In this document: one piece after another, positions 1 to 8,569 of the stretch
How positions within the stretch are numbered: position 1 is the first letter of the stretch
Layout: every line of letters starts with the position of its first letter
Assembly (NCBI RefSeq): GCF_030756675.1
Contig: NZ_JAVBXD010000012.1
Coordinates: 46,052-110,051, forward strand
Origin: Bacillus multifaciens
GTDB lineage: Bacteria > Bacillota > Bacilli > Bacillales > Bacillaceae_G
DNA length: 64,000 nt
Direction: 5' to 3'
Notes under the pieces: generated by a model
What the model was told of the DNA's origin: nothing
Database searches by the model: none
What the model saw: the letters and a program-made list of their open reading frames with translations, nothing else
Program-made: the position numbers and the translations under genes

Positions 1-355
1 CCCCTTGTATCCATAAACCGACGGAAACAGGTTTTGGAAAATGTTCCCGAGCAACTTCGGGAAGGTTTTTTCCAGTAGCAATTCCTAATTTTGCTGATAA
101 AGATTGAATTAACACGGCCATTAAATTTGAAACAAGGATAACCCAAAGTAGTAAATAACCGTACTGGGATCCTGCTGCAATATTTGTGGCGAAATTCCCT
201 GGATCAATATAAGCAACAGAAGCGATGAAAGCAGGGCCTAAAAAAGGTAATAATCGTTTCAATCCTTTTGTTTCCCCGCTTAAAGCTAATTGTGCCGATT
301 GCATCGTCCTATTATTTGGCGGAAGGTGTTCTCGTTCTTTTGTGTTTTCTGTCAT
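1..355 (-). CDS. mntH: Mn2+/divalent metal transporter, NRAMP family (3' end outside window)
   Basis: Only the first 118 codons lie in the window; the gene runs off the left edge. The translation begins [16 protein letters not shown] and reaches the NRAMP signature DPGNFATNI in the first membrane helix, where Asp and Asn bind the metal ion. A second helix follows ([18 protein letters not shown]). NRAMP proteins are proton-coupled importers of manganese in the cell membrane. The start at 355 is chosen because AAGGGG lies just upstream of it. A candidate MntR operator overlaps the -10 region about 100 bp upstream, so manganese repression is expected. The family call is firm; the symbol rests on the family and the MntR-like box. 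Confidence 0.9.
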   Translation of the reverse strand, partial: MTENTKEREHLPPNNRTMQSAQLALSGETKGLKRLLPFLGPAFIASVAYIDPGNFATNIAAGSQYGYLLLWVILVSNLMAVLIQSLSAKLGIATGKNLPEVAREHFPKPVSVGLWIQG

Positions 356-447
356 GTTTTGTTTCCCCTTTTGCTCGTTAACTTGATGCAATTTGTTCTA
401 TTTTCTTAATACAAATACGTAAATTATATTTCTTTTATTTGAACATA

Positions 448-495
448 AATTTTTCCTTTGTGCAAATTATATTACATTAGGAAAAAAAGTGTTAG
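448..495 (-). promoter_or_regulatory. mntH promoter with MntR-like operator
   Basis: On the minus strand, 468-448 reads AATTTGCACAAAGGAAAAAT, very close to the MntR boxes of Bacillus subtilis mntH and mntA (TTTGC, then GGAAA). A TATAAT -10 at 471-466 overlaps its start. A weak -35 (CTAACA, 495-490) sits 18 bp further upstream. The layout suggests that MntR with bound manganese blocks RNA polymerase. The match is from memory of the consensus and untested. Confidence 0.6.
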
Positions 496-576
496 ATTAT
501 TTATGTATATAATGATGAATCAAATATTTAGGAAGAATGAAAGAATAGAGTGTTCTGCCATGAACGTTTGCATGTA

Positions 577-738
577 TTAAGATAAAAGGTGCCTTTTGAG
601 GTCAGCCCCTTTATTAATTTGTTTCCATGTTTTCTCTTTATTAGTAGTAAGAAATACATTTGTCTTAGTCCTAGCAAATACTATTTCAGCTGGAGTTTGA
701 GGGTTTTGTGAAATATATATGATTTGATCTTTAGAATC
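577..738 (-). pseudogene. C-terminal remnant of a BNR-repeat (F510_1955-like) protein
   Basis: An open stretch of 53 codons with no start codon reads DSKDQIIYISQNPQTPAE, then IVFARTKTNVFLTTNKEKTW and KQINKGADLKRHLLS. The pattern 'QNP..P.EIVFA' followed by a degenerate Asp-box (TTNKEKTW, normally SxDxGxTW) is typical of the last blade of BNR/beta-propeller proteins of the F510_1955 glycosylhydrolase-like family. A TGA lies directly before the fragment, so nothing upstream extends it. It is best read as the tail of a deleted gene. The family assignment is by eye. Confidence 0.5.
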
Positions 739-808
739 TCAAGAGGGATGTAATAGCTAAACTGTTGATTAGAAATTTCTGCAAATGTTTAGTTTCCTTT
801 CTAATATA

Positions 809-877
809 CGATTAACGCCCTAAGTATAATAGATGATTATCAAGAAATTATGGAGAAGTAAAAAGGAGCGTTAATCG
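809..877. repeat. 10-bp inverted repeat, 49-bp spacer
   Basis: CGATTAACGC at 809-818 and its exact reverse complement GCGTTAATCG at 868-877 flank an AT-rich spacer. No T-run follows, so it is not an obvious terminator. The function is unknown. The rest of 739-887 shows no gene. Confidence 0.4.
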
Positions 878-887
878 TTTGTAAGTA

Positions 888-1172
888 CTATTGTTTATGT
901 ATATGTTGCTCATGTTGTGAAGAATTTGGTGAAGTATGCTCTGGGAATGTTATGAAAACGGTTAGAAGAATTCCGATGCTAACTGAAAGAAAAAATAGAA
1001 ATCGGCGGTGAATATAAGAAGAATAAGTTTCTGATAGGAATTGAATAATACATGACGTAGTAATAGTAATTGTGAGCAAGATGCTAGTGAGAAGTATACT
1101 GTGTGCTTGTTGCGCATTTAACATTTTCGTCATCATAGCCCCCATCATACCTGCCATCAATCCGGAGAACAT
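888..1172 (-). CDS. small Met/Gly-rich membrane protein, probably 5'-truncated
   Basis: From the ATG at 1172 the product is 94 residues: MFSGLMAGMMGAMMTKML, then two hydrophobic segments (about 24-43 and 58-76) and a His-rich tail HEQHIHKQ. No Shine-Dalgarno sequence precedes this ATG. The frame stays open upstream to a TGA at 1227-1229 and adds LRFHLYSALEG before the ATG, which reads like natural protein. Residues further upstream come from the dispersed repeat at 1197-1276. The likely history is that the repeat replaced the original 5' end, leaving the C-terminal part. The function is unknown; the Met/His-rich ends next to a copper operon are suggestive only. Confidence 0.45.
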   Translation of the reverse strand: MFSGLMAGMMGAMMTKMLNAQQAHSILLTSILLTITITTSCIIQFLSETYSSYIHRRFLFFLSVSIGILLTVFITFPEHTSPNSSQHEQHIHKQ

Positions 1173-1196
1173 GCCTTCTAAAGCAGAATATAGATG

Positions 1197-1276
1197 AAAG
1201 CGAAGCCCGATTGGTTCAACTAATAATCAGTGGAGGATGAAGAAAACCCCCACTGATTAAAGTTTCACTTTATATA
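1197..1276 (+). repeat. B. cereus-group dispersed hairpin repeat, copy A
   Basis: It contains AGCCCGATTGGTTCAACTAA and then a hairpin with arms TAATCAGTGG and CCACTGATTA, ending AGTTTCACTTTATA. A near-identical block lies at 24299-24375 in the same orientation. Partial copies lie near 7034, 18774 and 25137. The family resembles the non-coding bcr-type repeats of this group; the exact bcr class is not assigned. Confidence 0.75.
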
Positions 1277-1318
1277 CATTTTCTTTGAAAAAATTTCAAA
1301 AAATAGGCATTTAAACAG

Positions 1319-1348
1319 TTGTTTTTTTATACCCCCTACCCGTATAAT
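1319..1348 (+). promoter_or_regulatory. csoR-copA-copZ promoter with CsoR-type operator
   Basis: The imperfect palindrome ATACCCCCTACCCGTAT (1329-1345) matches the pseudo-symmetric GC core of CsoR operators (TACCCC..GGGGTA type). It lies between a weak -35 (TTGTTT, 1319) and overlaps the TATAAT -10 at 1343-1348. Apo-CsoR binding here would block transcription until Cu(I) binds the repressor. Confidence 0.7.
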
Positions 1349-1389
1349 GTATAGAAAGATTGATAATTCCAATACATGAGGTGATAGTA

Positions 1390-1701
1390 ATGGATCATTG
1401 CGAAGGAAATCATATAGATAAAAAAATGGTTCCTCGAACTGAAGAGGAAATTCAAAGTGTGATAAAACGTTTAAAACGTATTGAAGGGCAAGTACGTGGT
1501 GTACAAAAGATGGTTGAAGATAACCGCTACTGTGTTGATGTTTTAATTCAAATTTCAGCGATTAATGCAGCGTTAAATAAGGTCGGTTTTTCTTTGTTGG
1601 AGCGTCATACAAAGCATTGCGTTGCAAAGGCAATTCATGAGGGAAATGGAGACGAATCGATTCAAGAATTAATGAATGTAATTAAGCAGTTTTCAAAATA
1701 G
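1390..1701 (+). CDS. csoR: copper-sensing transcriptional repressor CsoR
   Basis: This is a 103-residue all-helical repressor of the CsoR/RcnR family. The Cu(I) ligand set is present with canonical spacing: Cys48, His73 and Cys77 (RYCVDV, then RHTKHC), equivalent to C45/H70/C74 of the B. subtilis protein. The core LKRIEGQVRGVQKMVED is the usual DNA-binding surface. The start at 1390 is preferred because GAGGTGAT lies 4-5 bases upstream; an upstream in-frame ATG at 1360 would add an unlikely tail. It is followed after 12 bp by copA, with copZ behind, so it represses its own operon. The assignment is secure. Confidence 0.95.
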   Translation: MDHCEGNHIDKKMVPRTEEEIQSVIKRLKRIEGQVRGVQKMVEDNRYCVDVLIQISAINAALNKVGFSLLERHTKHCVAKAIHEGNGDESIQELMNVIKQFSK

Positions 1702-1713
1702 GAGGGGTATACA

Positions 1714-4110
1714 ATGGAGAGTCAAAAACATGTTACTCTTGGAGTAACAGGAATGACATGTGCAGCATGCGCCACTCGAATTGAAAAAGTACTAAATAAA
1801 ATGGATGGGGTAGAAGCTAACGTAAACTTAGCGATGGAAAAGGCAAGTATTAAATATGATCCGTCTCAGCAAGAAATCTCTAATATAAAAGTAAAAATTG
1901 AAAAATTGGGGTATATCGTATCCGCAGAAAAAGTTACTCTTGATATTGAAGGGATGACATGTGCAGCTTGTACCACTCGAATTGAAAAAGTATTAAATAA
2001 AATGGAAGGCGTTTCACAGGCTACTGTTAATTTAGCTACCAATAGCGCTGTTGTCGAATACAATGAAGGTTTAGTTTCAACAGAAAGTATTGTCGAAAAG
2101 ATAAAGAAAATTGGATATAAGGCGCAAATACGCAACGAGAATGAAAAGCATTCAAATAGAAAAGAAGAAATAATTAAGACGAAAAAGCGTCAATTGATTA
2201 TTTCGATTCTTTTGTCCTTACCGTTACTTTATACAATGTTTGGACATATGCCGTTTGATACAGGGTTACCAATGCCGCATATTCTTATGAATCCGTGGTT
2301 TCAACTTTTATTAGCAACACCTGTTCAATTTTATATTGGAGGACACTTCTATGTAGGTGCTTATCGTGCGCTTCGAAATAAAAGTGCCAATATGGACGTG
2401 TTAGTTGCCTTAGGAACATCAGCAGCTTATTTCTACAGTCTATATGAAACATTGAAAACAGTAGGGAATCATGAATATGTGCCTGATCTATATTTTGAAA
2501 CAAGTGCAGTGTTAATTACGTTAATTTTGGTCGGGAAGTATTTTGAAACAATGGCAAAAGGACGGACAACTGAAGCAATTTCTAAATTGCTTAGTTTACA
2601 GGCGAAAGATGCGCTTGTTGTGCGGAATGGTGAAGAAGTAAGAGTACCGCTTGAAAATGTCGTGATTGGAGATAGGATTATTGTAAAGCCAGGGGAGAAA
2701 ATACCCGTAGATGGTATTGTCATTTCGGGGATATCTTCTGTCGATGAATCTATGATTACTGGAGAGTCTATTCCAGTAGATAAAAAAGAAGGAGATCCTG
2801 TTATTGGAGCAACTATTAATGCTAACGGACTGCTGACGATTCAAGCTGAAAAGGTTGGAAAGGACACAGCATTGGCCGGCATTATTAAAATTGTTGAAGA
2901 AGCGCAAGGATCTAAAGCACCTATTCAAAGATTAGCTGATATCATTTCAGGTATTTTTGTTCCTATTGTTGTAGCGATCGCTGTGGTTGCCTTTATTGTA
3001 TGGTATTTCTTTATAACATCAGGAGATTTACCAAAAGCATTGGAAGTAGGAATTGCGATTCTTGTTATTGCATGTCCGTGTGCGTTAGGTCTGGCTACAC
3101 CAACTTCGATTATGGTTGGTACGGGAAAAGGAGCAGAGAAGGGTATTCTCTTTAAAGGAGGTGAATACCTAGAAGGGACGCATAAAATCAATGCAGTGTT
3201 GTTGGATAAAACAGGAACAGTAACAAAAGGGAAACCAGAAGTTACTGACGTGTTACAATTTCAAGATGGCATGGTCCATTATGCGATTTCAGCTGAAAGT
3301 GCTTCCGAACATCCATTAGCTCATGCAATAGTTGAGTATGGGAAACAAAATAAGATAGAATTAAAAGAGCTGCAGCATTTTTCAGCCATTCCAGGACACG
3401 GCATTGAAGCAAACATTGAAGACAAAAAAGTTCTTGTGGGAACGCGCAAGTTGATGAATGAACAATTAGTAGAAATTTCACAGCATGAAGAAATGATGAA
3501 AGAACTAGAGCTTCAAGGTAAAACAGCGATGCTTGTCGCAATTGATGGGGAACTTGCTGGAATCATCGCTGTTGCTGACACAGTAAAAGAAAGTTCAAAG
3601 ACGGCAATCCAAACCCTTAAACAAATGGGAATTGAAGTATACATGGTAACAGGTGATAATAAACGTACTGCTGAGGCGATTGCAAAGCAAGTTCATATTG
3701 ATCATGTATTTGCGGAAGTATTGCCAGAGGATAAGGCGAAAATTGTAGAGGATTTACAAAAACAAGGAAAGAGAGTAGCAATGGTAGGTGATGGTATTAA
3801 TGATGCACCAGCTCTTGCAAAATCTGATATTGGTATGGCAATTGGAACAGGTGCAGATGTAGCGATTGAAACTGCAGATGTTACGTTAGTTGGCGGTGAC
3901 TTATCACATATACCAAAAGCAATTGAGTTAAGTCGTAAGACGATGAAAAATATTCGTCAAAACTTGTTTTGGGCTTTATTCTATAACGCAATCGGTATTC
4001 CTGTGGCGGTATTTGGATTATTAGAGCCTTGGGTAGCCGGAGCAGCGATGGCATTTAGCTCTGTATCGGTTGTGACGAACGCACTTCGCTTGAAACGCGT
4101 TAAAATATAA
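1714..4110 (+). CDS. copA: Cu(I)-exporting P1B-type ATPase CopA
   Basis: This 798-residue protein has two N-terminal heavy-metal-associated domains, with MTCAAC at residues 14-19 and 81-86. Eight membrane helices follow, with the transport site CPC at 454-456. The phosphorylation motif DKTGT starts at Asp498, SEHPLA marks the nucleotide-binding domain, and the hinge GDGINDAP begins at 692. It pumps cytoplasmic Cu(I) out of the cell using ATP. AGGAGGGG lies upstream of the start. It sits between csoR and the chaperone gene copZ, the standard copper efflux operon order. Length and all key residues are normal for the family. Confidence 0.97.
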   Translation: MESQKHVTLGVTGMTCAACATRIEKVLNKMDGVEANVNLAMEKASIKYDPSQQEISNIKVKIEKLGYIVSAEKVTLDIEGMTCAACTTRIEKVLNKMEGVSQATVNLATNSAVVEYNEGLVSTESIVEKIKKIGYKAQIRNENEKHSNRKEEIIKTKKRQLIISILLSLPLLYTMFGHMPFDTGLPMPHILMNPWFQLLLATPVQFYIGGHFYVGAYRALRNKSANMDVLVALGTSAAYFYSLYETLKTVGNHEYVPDLYFETSAVLITLILVGKYFETMAKGRTTEAISKLLSLQAKDALVVRNGEEVRVPLENVVIGDRIIVKPGEKIPVDGIVISGISSVDESMITGESIPVDKKEGDPVIGATINANGLLTIQAEKVGKDTALAGIIKIVEEAQGSKAPIQRLADIISGIFVPIVVAIAVVAFIVWYFFITSGDLPKALEVGIAILVIACPCALGLATPTSIMVGTGKGAEKGILFKGGEYLEGTHKINAVLLDKTGTVTKGKPEVTDVLQFQDGMVHYAISAESASEHPLAHAIVEYGKQNKIELKELQHFSAIPGHGIEANIEDKKVLVGTRKLMNEQLVEISQHEEMMKELELQGKTAMLVAIDGELAGIIAVADTVKESSKTAIQTLKQMGIEVYMVTGDNKRTAEAIAKQVHIDHVFAEVLPEDKAKIVEDLQKQGKRVAMVGDGINDAPALAKSDIGMAIGTGADVAIETADVTLVGGDLSHIPKAIELSRKTMKNIRQNLFWALFYNAIGIPVAVFGLLEPWVAGAAMAFSSVSVVTNALRLKRVKI

Positions 4111-4127
4111 ATATGGAGGAATTTAAT

Positions 4128-4331
4128 ATGACTACTACATTAAACGTACAAGGAATGACATGTAATCATTGCAAAATGGCAGTAACAAATGCACTTTCAG
4201 AGTTAGCAGGAGTACAACAAGTAGAAGTAAACTTGCAAGAAGGAACTGTAAATGTTGAATATGATGAAGCAAAAGTAGATGTAGAAAAAATGAAAGAAGC
4301 TATTGAAGATCAAGGATATGACGTGCAATAA
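4128..4331 (+). CDS. copZ: copper chaperone CopZ
   Basis: This 67-residue single heavy-metal-associated domain binds Cu(I) through GMTCNHC near its N-terminus and hands it to CopA. The predicted fold is the usual beta-alpha-beta-beta-alpha-beta. TGGAGGAA just upstream supports the start at 4128 (MTTTLNVQG) instead of the ATG at 4113. It lies 17 bp after copA, and a strong terminator follows, so it ends the copper operon. Confidence 0.95.
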   Translation: MTTTLNVQGMTCNHCKMAVTNALSELAGVQQVEVNLQEGTVNVEYDEAKVDVEKMKEAIEDQGYDVQ

Positions 4332-4358
4332 GTAAGGAAATTCAATGATTTATAGTAA

Positions 4359-4393
4359 ACAGGCCGTTTTATTAAAAACGGCCTGTCGTTTTT
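4359..4393 (+). terminator. terminator of the copper operon
   Basis: A perfect 12-bp stem (ACAGGCCGTTTT, loop ATTA, AAAACGGCCTGT) is followed by CGTTTTT. It closes csoR-copA-copZ. Confidence 0.9.
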
Positions 4394-4442
4394 AAAATTT
4401 GGATTTATATAGTAAGAAACATGGAAATGGATGGTTGATCAT

Positions 4443-5366
4443 ATGAACAAAGTAGAAATTCATATTTTAGGTGGATTTTTAGGGAGCGGGAAATCAACGC
4501 TGCTTCAAAATCTTCTATTAGCGGAAAAGAAGAAAAATCGAAAAGTAGCAGTACTAATGAACGAAATCGGTGAATACTCCGTAGATACAGATATTGTAGG
4601 ACGCGAAAATATTTTAAGAGAACTTTTAAAAGGCTGTATTTGCTGCACGATGAAAGATGAATTAGAAATTCAGTTACATTCTTTATATCAAGAGGAAAGA
4701 CCGGATGTAGTTTATATAGAAACAACTGGAGTGGCTCATCCGATTGAAGTATTAGACGCTTGTCTTTCGCCTATTTTAGCTCCTTATATTGAAGTGAAGT
4801 CCATTATTGTTGTATTAGATGCAATTAGGTGGTTAAATCGGGAAACATTAAGTAAAAGCATACAACAACTTCTAAACGAACAAATGAAATATGGAAGTCA
4901 TATTTTGATCAATAAATCAGATTTGCTTAAGGGCGAAGAGAAGAAACAGATTGTTGAGGAAGTAGCGTTAATAAATAAACATGCAAAATTATACGAAACG
5001 CAGTATTGTAATATATCTTTAGAGGATTTCGAAGATGTAAAACTCGCTAGTAATCAAAATCATGAAAAGTTACATGTGAAACAGCATTTACATATTCAAA
5101 CGATGACCTATCCATTTACAAAATCAATTGATCAGGGCAAATTGTACGAATGGCTTTCTAATTTACCTGAGGGAATTTATCGTGTAAAAGGATTTGTGAA
5201 ATTTCATGGCGATAAATACCCAACTTTGCTGCAATATTCATATGGTGTTCCATCTTTATTGGAACAGGATTTTGGGTTCCCTACAAACCTTGTCATTATT
5301 GGAGAGAACTTAGATAAGGCGAAACTGAAGAAAGAGCTAGAAATTTTGGAACAAGTTGAATTGTAA
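4443..5366 (+). CDS. CobW/COG0523-family GTPase, putative metal chaperone
   Basis: This G3E-family GTPase of about 307 residues starts directly with its P-loop, GGFLGSGKST. It then has NEIGEYSVD, the metal-binding GCICCTM motif (CxCC), ETTG, and the guanine-specificity NKSD. The C-terminal CobW domain follows. Such proteins insert or deliver zinc, cobalt or other metals in the cytoplasm using GTP; the B. subtilis relative ZagA works in zinc starvation. The ATG at 4443 is chosen for the GGATGG eight bases upstream; an in-frame ATG at 4431 is possible. It stands alone between two terminators. The metal cannot be read from sequence, and no Zur box was recognised. Confidence 0.85.
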   Translation: MNKVEIHILGGFLGSGKSTLLQNLLLAEKKKNRKVAVLMNEIGEYSVDTDIVGRENILRELLKGCICCTMKDELEIQLHSLYQEERPDVVYIETTGVAHPIEVLDACLSPILAPYIEVKSIIVVLDAIRWLNRETLSKSIQQLLNEQMKYGSHILINKSDLLKGEEKKQIVEEVALINKHAKLYETQYCNISLEDFEDVKLASNQNHEKLHVKQHLHIQTMTYPFTKSIDQGKLYEWLSNLPEGIYRVKGFVKFHGDKYPTLLQYSYGVPSLLEQDFGFPTNLVIIGENLDKAKLKKELEILEQVEL

Positions 5367-5407
5367 AGTTTGTGTACGGTTGTTTTTAGATGAATATTTT
5401 AATAAAG

Positions 5408-5443
5408 AGGGAATGACTTATTTTTTAGTCATTCCCTTTTTTA
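5408..5443 (+). terminator. terminator after COG0523 gene
   Basis: An 11-bp stem (AGGGAATGACT / AGTCATTCCCT) with a T-rich loop and a TTTTTT tail. The following stretch to 5631 shows no gene. Confidence 0.88.
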
Positions 5444-5631
5444 TTTAAGATATAAACTTTTTCTTAGTGAATATTTATAAATGAACTGGAAGGGATTTGG
5501 GAATGGTTGGAGAAGTTAGAGATACTTCAAGAAATTTTGTTTCATCGTAGCGGTTGATAAATGTCATGATTACGGGTGTTTCGCTTCAGTGTATTCAATT
5601 CTCTAGGAAGGTAAATGATAGGGGAGGAATT

Positions 5632-6852
5632 ATGATGTCAGTGAAAAGACGTAAGTGGCTAAAGATGGTGTGTACGGGTTGTATACTTGGATCACTGCTT
5701 GTATCAGCTGGGTGCTCTGGAAAGAAAACAAGTACAAGTAATGAGGAAACAGTTAAGGTAGGTGTACTTGCTTCGTTAACTGGCCCGCTTGAATCGTATG
5801 GTAAACAAACAGTAAATGGATTTGAGCTTGGTCTTGATTATGCAACAGGTGGAACAGGAAAAGTAGAAGGGAAAAAGATTAAGTTTGTTGTAGAAGATAC
5901 GGAAACAAAAGCAGATGTAGCTGTTAAGAAGGCTACGAAACTATTAGAAGAAGATAAAGTAGATTTTTTAGTTGGTTCATCTAGTTCAAGTGATACGTTA
6001 GCAGTTTTACCATTGGCTGAAGAATATAAAAAAATAATGGTTGTTGAGCCTGCTGTAGCAGATAGTATTACAGGGAAGAACTGGAATAAATATATTTTTA
6101 GAACAGGACGAAATTCATCTCAAGATGCAATTGCTGGTGCAGCATCAATTGCCAAGAAAGATGTAAAAATTGCGACCCTAGCTCAAGACAATGCATTCGG
6201 AAGAGAAGGGATTGCAGCATTTAAAGATGCAGCAAAGAAGTTAGGCGCAAACATTGTAAATGAGCAATATGCTGATGCGAATTCTACTGATTTTACAGCA
6301 AATATCCAAAATATTATAAGCTCCAAACCAGATTATTTATTTATTGTTTGGGCAGGCGCAAATTCGCCGTGGAAGCAATTAAAAGATATGAATGTTGAGC
6401 AGCAAGGCATTAAAATTTCAACGGGTGCACCTGATATTGCAGCGTTAAAAACAATGAATGCGTTAGTTGGCATGCAAGGATTTTCAGTGTATTATAATAC
6501 GCTTCCAAAAAATAAAGTGAATGATTGGTTAGTAGAAGAACATAAAAAGCGATTTAACGGTGCTGTTCCAGACTTGTTTACAGCTGGGGGGATGTCAGCT
6601 GCTATTTCAGTCGTTGAGGCCTTAAAGAAAACAAAAGGTGATACGGATGCTGATACGCTCATTAAGAAAATGGAAGGAATGGAATTTGAAACACCAAAAG
6701 GAACAATGAAATTCCGTGCGCAAGATCATCAAGCTTTGCAAACGCTTTATTCCATTACATTGAAAAAACAAGATGGGATTGATTATCCAGTCCCAGTTTT
6801 AGAGAGGGAATTAAAAATGTCAGAAACAGAACCGCCAATTCGCAATAAATAA
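5632..6852 (+). CDS. Liv-type ABC transporter substrate-binding lipoprotein
   Basis: The product is about 406 residues. The N-terminus KRRKWLKMV plus a hydrophobic stretch ending LLVSAGC is a lipoprotein signal, so the mature protein is anchored outside the membrane by its Cys. The body is a type-I periplasmic-binding fold (VGVLASLTGPLESYGKQ opening, LLEEDKVDFLVG, KIATLAQDNAFGREG) as in leucine/isoleucine/valine-binding proteins. GGGGAGG upstream supports the MM start at 5632; the longer frame from 5554 is not used. It heads a five-gene transporter operon. These receptors also bind amides, urea and aromatic acids, so branched-chain amino acids are a family default, not a demonstrated substrate. 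Confidence 0.88.
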   Translation: MMSVKRRKWLKMVCTGCILGSLLVSAGCSGKKTSTSNEETVKVGVLASLTGPLESYGKQTVNGFELGLDYATGGTGKVEGKKIKFVVEDTETKADVAVKKATKLLEEDKVDFLVGSSSSSDTLAVLPLAEEYKKIMVVEPAVADSITGKNWNKYIFRTGRNSSQDAIAGAASIAKKDVKIATLAQDNAFGREGIAAFKDAAKKLGANIVNEQYADANSTDFTANIQNIISSKPDYLFIVWAGANSPWKQLKDMNVEQQGIKISTGAPDIAALKTMNALVGMQGFSVYYNTLPKNKVNDWLVEEHKKRFNGAVPDLFTAGGMSAAISVVEALKKTKGDTDADTLIKKMEGMEFETPKGTMKFRAQDHQALQTLYSITLKKQDGIDYPVPVLERELKMSETEPPIRNK

Positions 6853-6926
6853 TCAGAATAATTAGAAAAATAAAGGTATACAAATTATCTAGTAGAGTCA
6901 ATTGAGTATAAAGACTATTGGATGAT

Positions 6927-6960
6927 AGTTATCCATTCCTATATAAAGGGATGGATAACT
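6927..6960 (+). other. intercistronic hairpin between binding-protein and ATPase genes
   Basis: AGTTATCCATTCC pairs with GGGATGGATAACT (one G-T) across a TATATAAA loop. No T-run follows. Hairpins placed after the binding-protein gene commonly protect that mRNA segment or limit read-through, giving more receptor than transporter. That role is inferred. Confidence 0.5.
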
Positions 6961-7033
6961 TCTTAACTTACGTAAGATTTACGGATAGATAAAGAGGAAA
7001 TAACAACTAGTATAGTTTAAGTTGTGAATAAAA

Positions 7034-7064
7034 CCACCGCTGATAAAATTTCACTTTATAAAGG
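7034..7064 (+). repeat. partial dispersed repeat, copy C
   Basis: ACCACCGCTGATAAAATTTC followed by ACTTTATA matches the right end of copies at 1197-1276 and 24299-24375 with a few changes. The hairpin half is missing. Confidence 0.45.
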
Positions 7065-7088
7065 AATCCTTTGTGAGGAGGACATAGT

Positions 7089-7862
7089 GTGGAGAAATTG
7101 TTAGAGACTCGCAACCTGTCAGTTTCATTTGGAGAGCATCATGTTATAAAAGATGTAAATTTGATAATACAAAAAGGAAAGTTTATTTCCATTATCGGGC
7201 CAAATGGAGCAGGGAAAACGACCCTTTTTAATTTGTTAAGTGGTCAACTTTCTCCAACAAAAGGGGAGATTTATTTTAAGGAACGTGACATTACAAAACG
7301 AACGGTTCCAGAGCGAACACGTCTTGGCATGGGACGTTCTTTTCAGCTTACGAACATTTTTCCAGAATTAACGGTTCTTGAAAATGTTCGGCTCGGTGTA
7401 CAGTCTTATGCGAAAGATTACTATAGTTTCTTTCCGCGATTACCACGATATAAGCAGCAACAAGAAGAAGCGCGTCATTTACTCGAGGATGTATTGCTGA
7501 ATGAAAAGGAAGAAGTACTTGCAAAAGATTTAGCCCATGGGGAAAAGCGAAAATTGGAACTTGCAATGCTTTTAGCACTAAAAACTGACCTGTTGTTGTT
7601 AGATGAACCGACAGCTGGTATTTCTATTGAAGAAGTTCCCGCAATTCTACAAGTGATTGAAAATATAAAAAATGATCGTGAAAAAACAATTGTATTAATT
7701 GAGCACAAAATGGATATGGTTCTTCAATTATCTGATCATCTCGTTGTGTTATTTCAGGGAGAGTTATTAGCTGAAGGATTACCAGAAGAGATTATGAAGG
7801 ATGAGCGTGTGCAAACTGCCTATTTAGGGGGATTATACAGTGACACTATTAAAAGTGGATAA
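7089..7862 (+). CDS. livG: ABC transporter ATP-binding protein, LivG type
   Basis: This 257-residue cytoplasmic ATPase has Walker A GPNGAGKTT, a signature region reading LAHGEKRKLELAM (LivG-type variation of LSGGQ), Walker B LLLLDEPTAG and the switch histidine in LIEHKMD. It energises the Liv-type importer with LivF. The GTG start has GAGGAGG close upstream. Its 3' end overlaps livF by 23 bp, indicating translational coupling. Confidence 0.9.
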   Translation: MEKLLETRNLSVSFGEHHVIKDVNLIIQKGKFISIIGPNGAGKTTLFNLLSGQLSPTKGEIYFKERDITKRTVPERTRLGMGRSFQLTNIFPELTVLENVRLGVQSYAKDYYSFFPRLPRYKQQQEEARHLLEDVLLNEKEEVLAKDLAHGEKRKLELAMLLALKTDLLLLDEPTAGISIEEVPAILQVIENIKNDREKTIVLIEHKMDMVLQLSDHLVVLFQGELLAEGLPEEIMKDERVQTAYLGGLYSDTIKSG

Positions 7863-8544
7863 TATCGAAACGTATTTAGATCAGTTTCATATTTTACAAG
7901 GTGTTTCTTTTGAAGTAGAGAAAGGGACAATTACAGTCTTATTTGGAAGAAACGGAGCAGGGAAAACAACAACGCTGCGCTCAATAATGGGATTTTATAC
8001 AATTTCTAACGGAGCTGTTTATTTTGGTGGTGAGAAAGTAAATGGGCTATCAACACATGTAATTTCTCGAAAAGGTATGGGGTATGTACCGGAAAATCAA
8101 GGGATATTTTCCGATTTAACGGTTGAAGAAACATTCGCTCTTGCGCAAACGAAAAAAAATGAAGAAACAGATGAAAAAGTGGAATGGATGCTGAATCTTT
8201 TTCCTGACTTAAAACAATTTTGGCAGAAAAAGAGTGGATTATTAAGTGGAGGGCAAAAGCAAATGCTTGCTATTGCAAGGGCTTATATTAATAGCGAAGG
8301 TCTACTGCTTATTGATGAGCCTAGTAAAGGTTTATCACCAATTATGATCGAGAAGTTGATGATCTCAATTTTGAAAATGAAGGAAAAAACAACTGTTTTA
8401 CTTGTTGAACAAAACTTTATGATGGCCAGTCAAATTGGTGATTATTTTTACATTATGGATAATGGGAAGATTGTGCATAATGGCCCGATGAGTGAGCTGA
8501 AGGGAAATAAGGAAACGTGCCATAAGTATTTAGGGATTTCTTAA
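7840..8544 (+). CDS. livF: ABC transporter ATP-binding protein, LivF type
   Basis: The 234-residue ATPase partner of LivG has Walker A GRNGAGKTT, signature LSGGQKQML, Walker B LLIDEPSKG and switch LVEQN. The GTG start lies inside the end of livG, with GGGGGAT upstream. The LivF-specific MGYVPENQGIFSDLTV region is present. Confidence 0.9.
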   Translation: MTLLKVDNIETYLDQFHILQGVSFEVEKGTITVLFGRNGAGKTTTLRSIMGFYTISNGAVYFGGEKVNGLSTHVISRKGMGYVPENQGIFSDLTVEETFALAQTKKNEETDEKVEWMLNLFPDLKQFWQKKSGLLSGGQKQMLAIARAYINSEGLLLIDEPSKGLSPIMIEKLMISILKMKEKTTVLLVEQNFMMASQIGDYFYIMDNGKIVHNGPMSELKGNKETCHKYLGIS

Positions 8545-8569
8545 CCTTTATATGGGTGAGGTGAAAGAT

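Noticed and set aside
7348-7708. minus-strand ORFs inside livG and similar long antisense frames elsewhere (for example 2469-2928, 13250-14086, 22908-23369)
   Set aside because: They mirror strongly coding genes on the other strand; no start signals or recognisable products.
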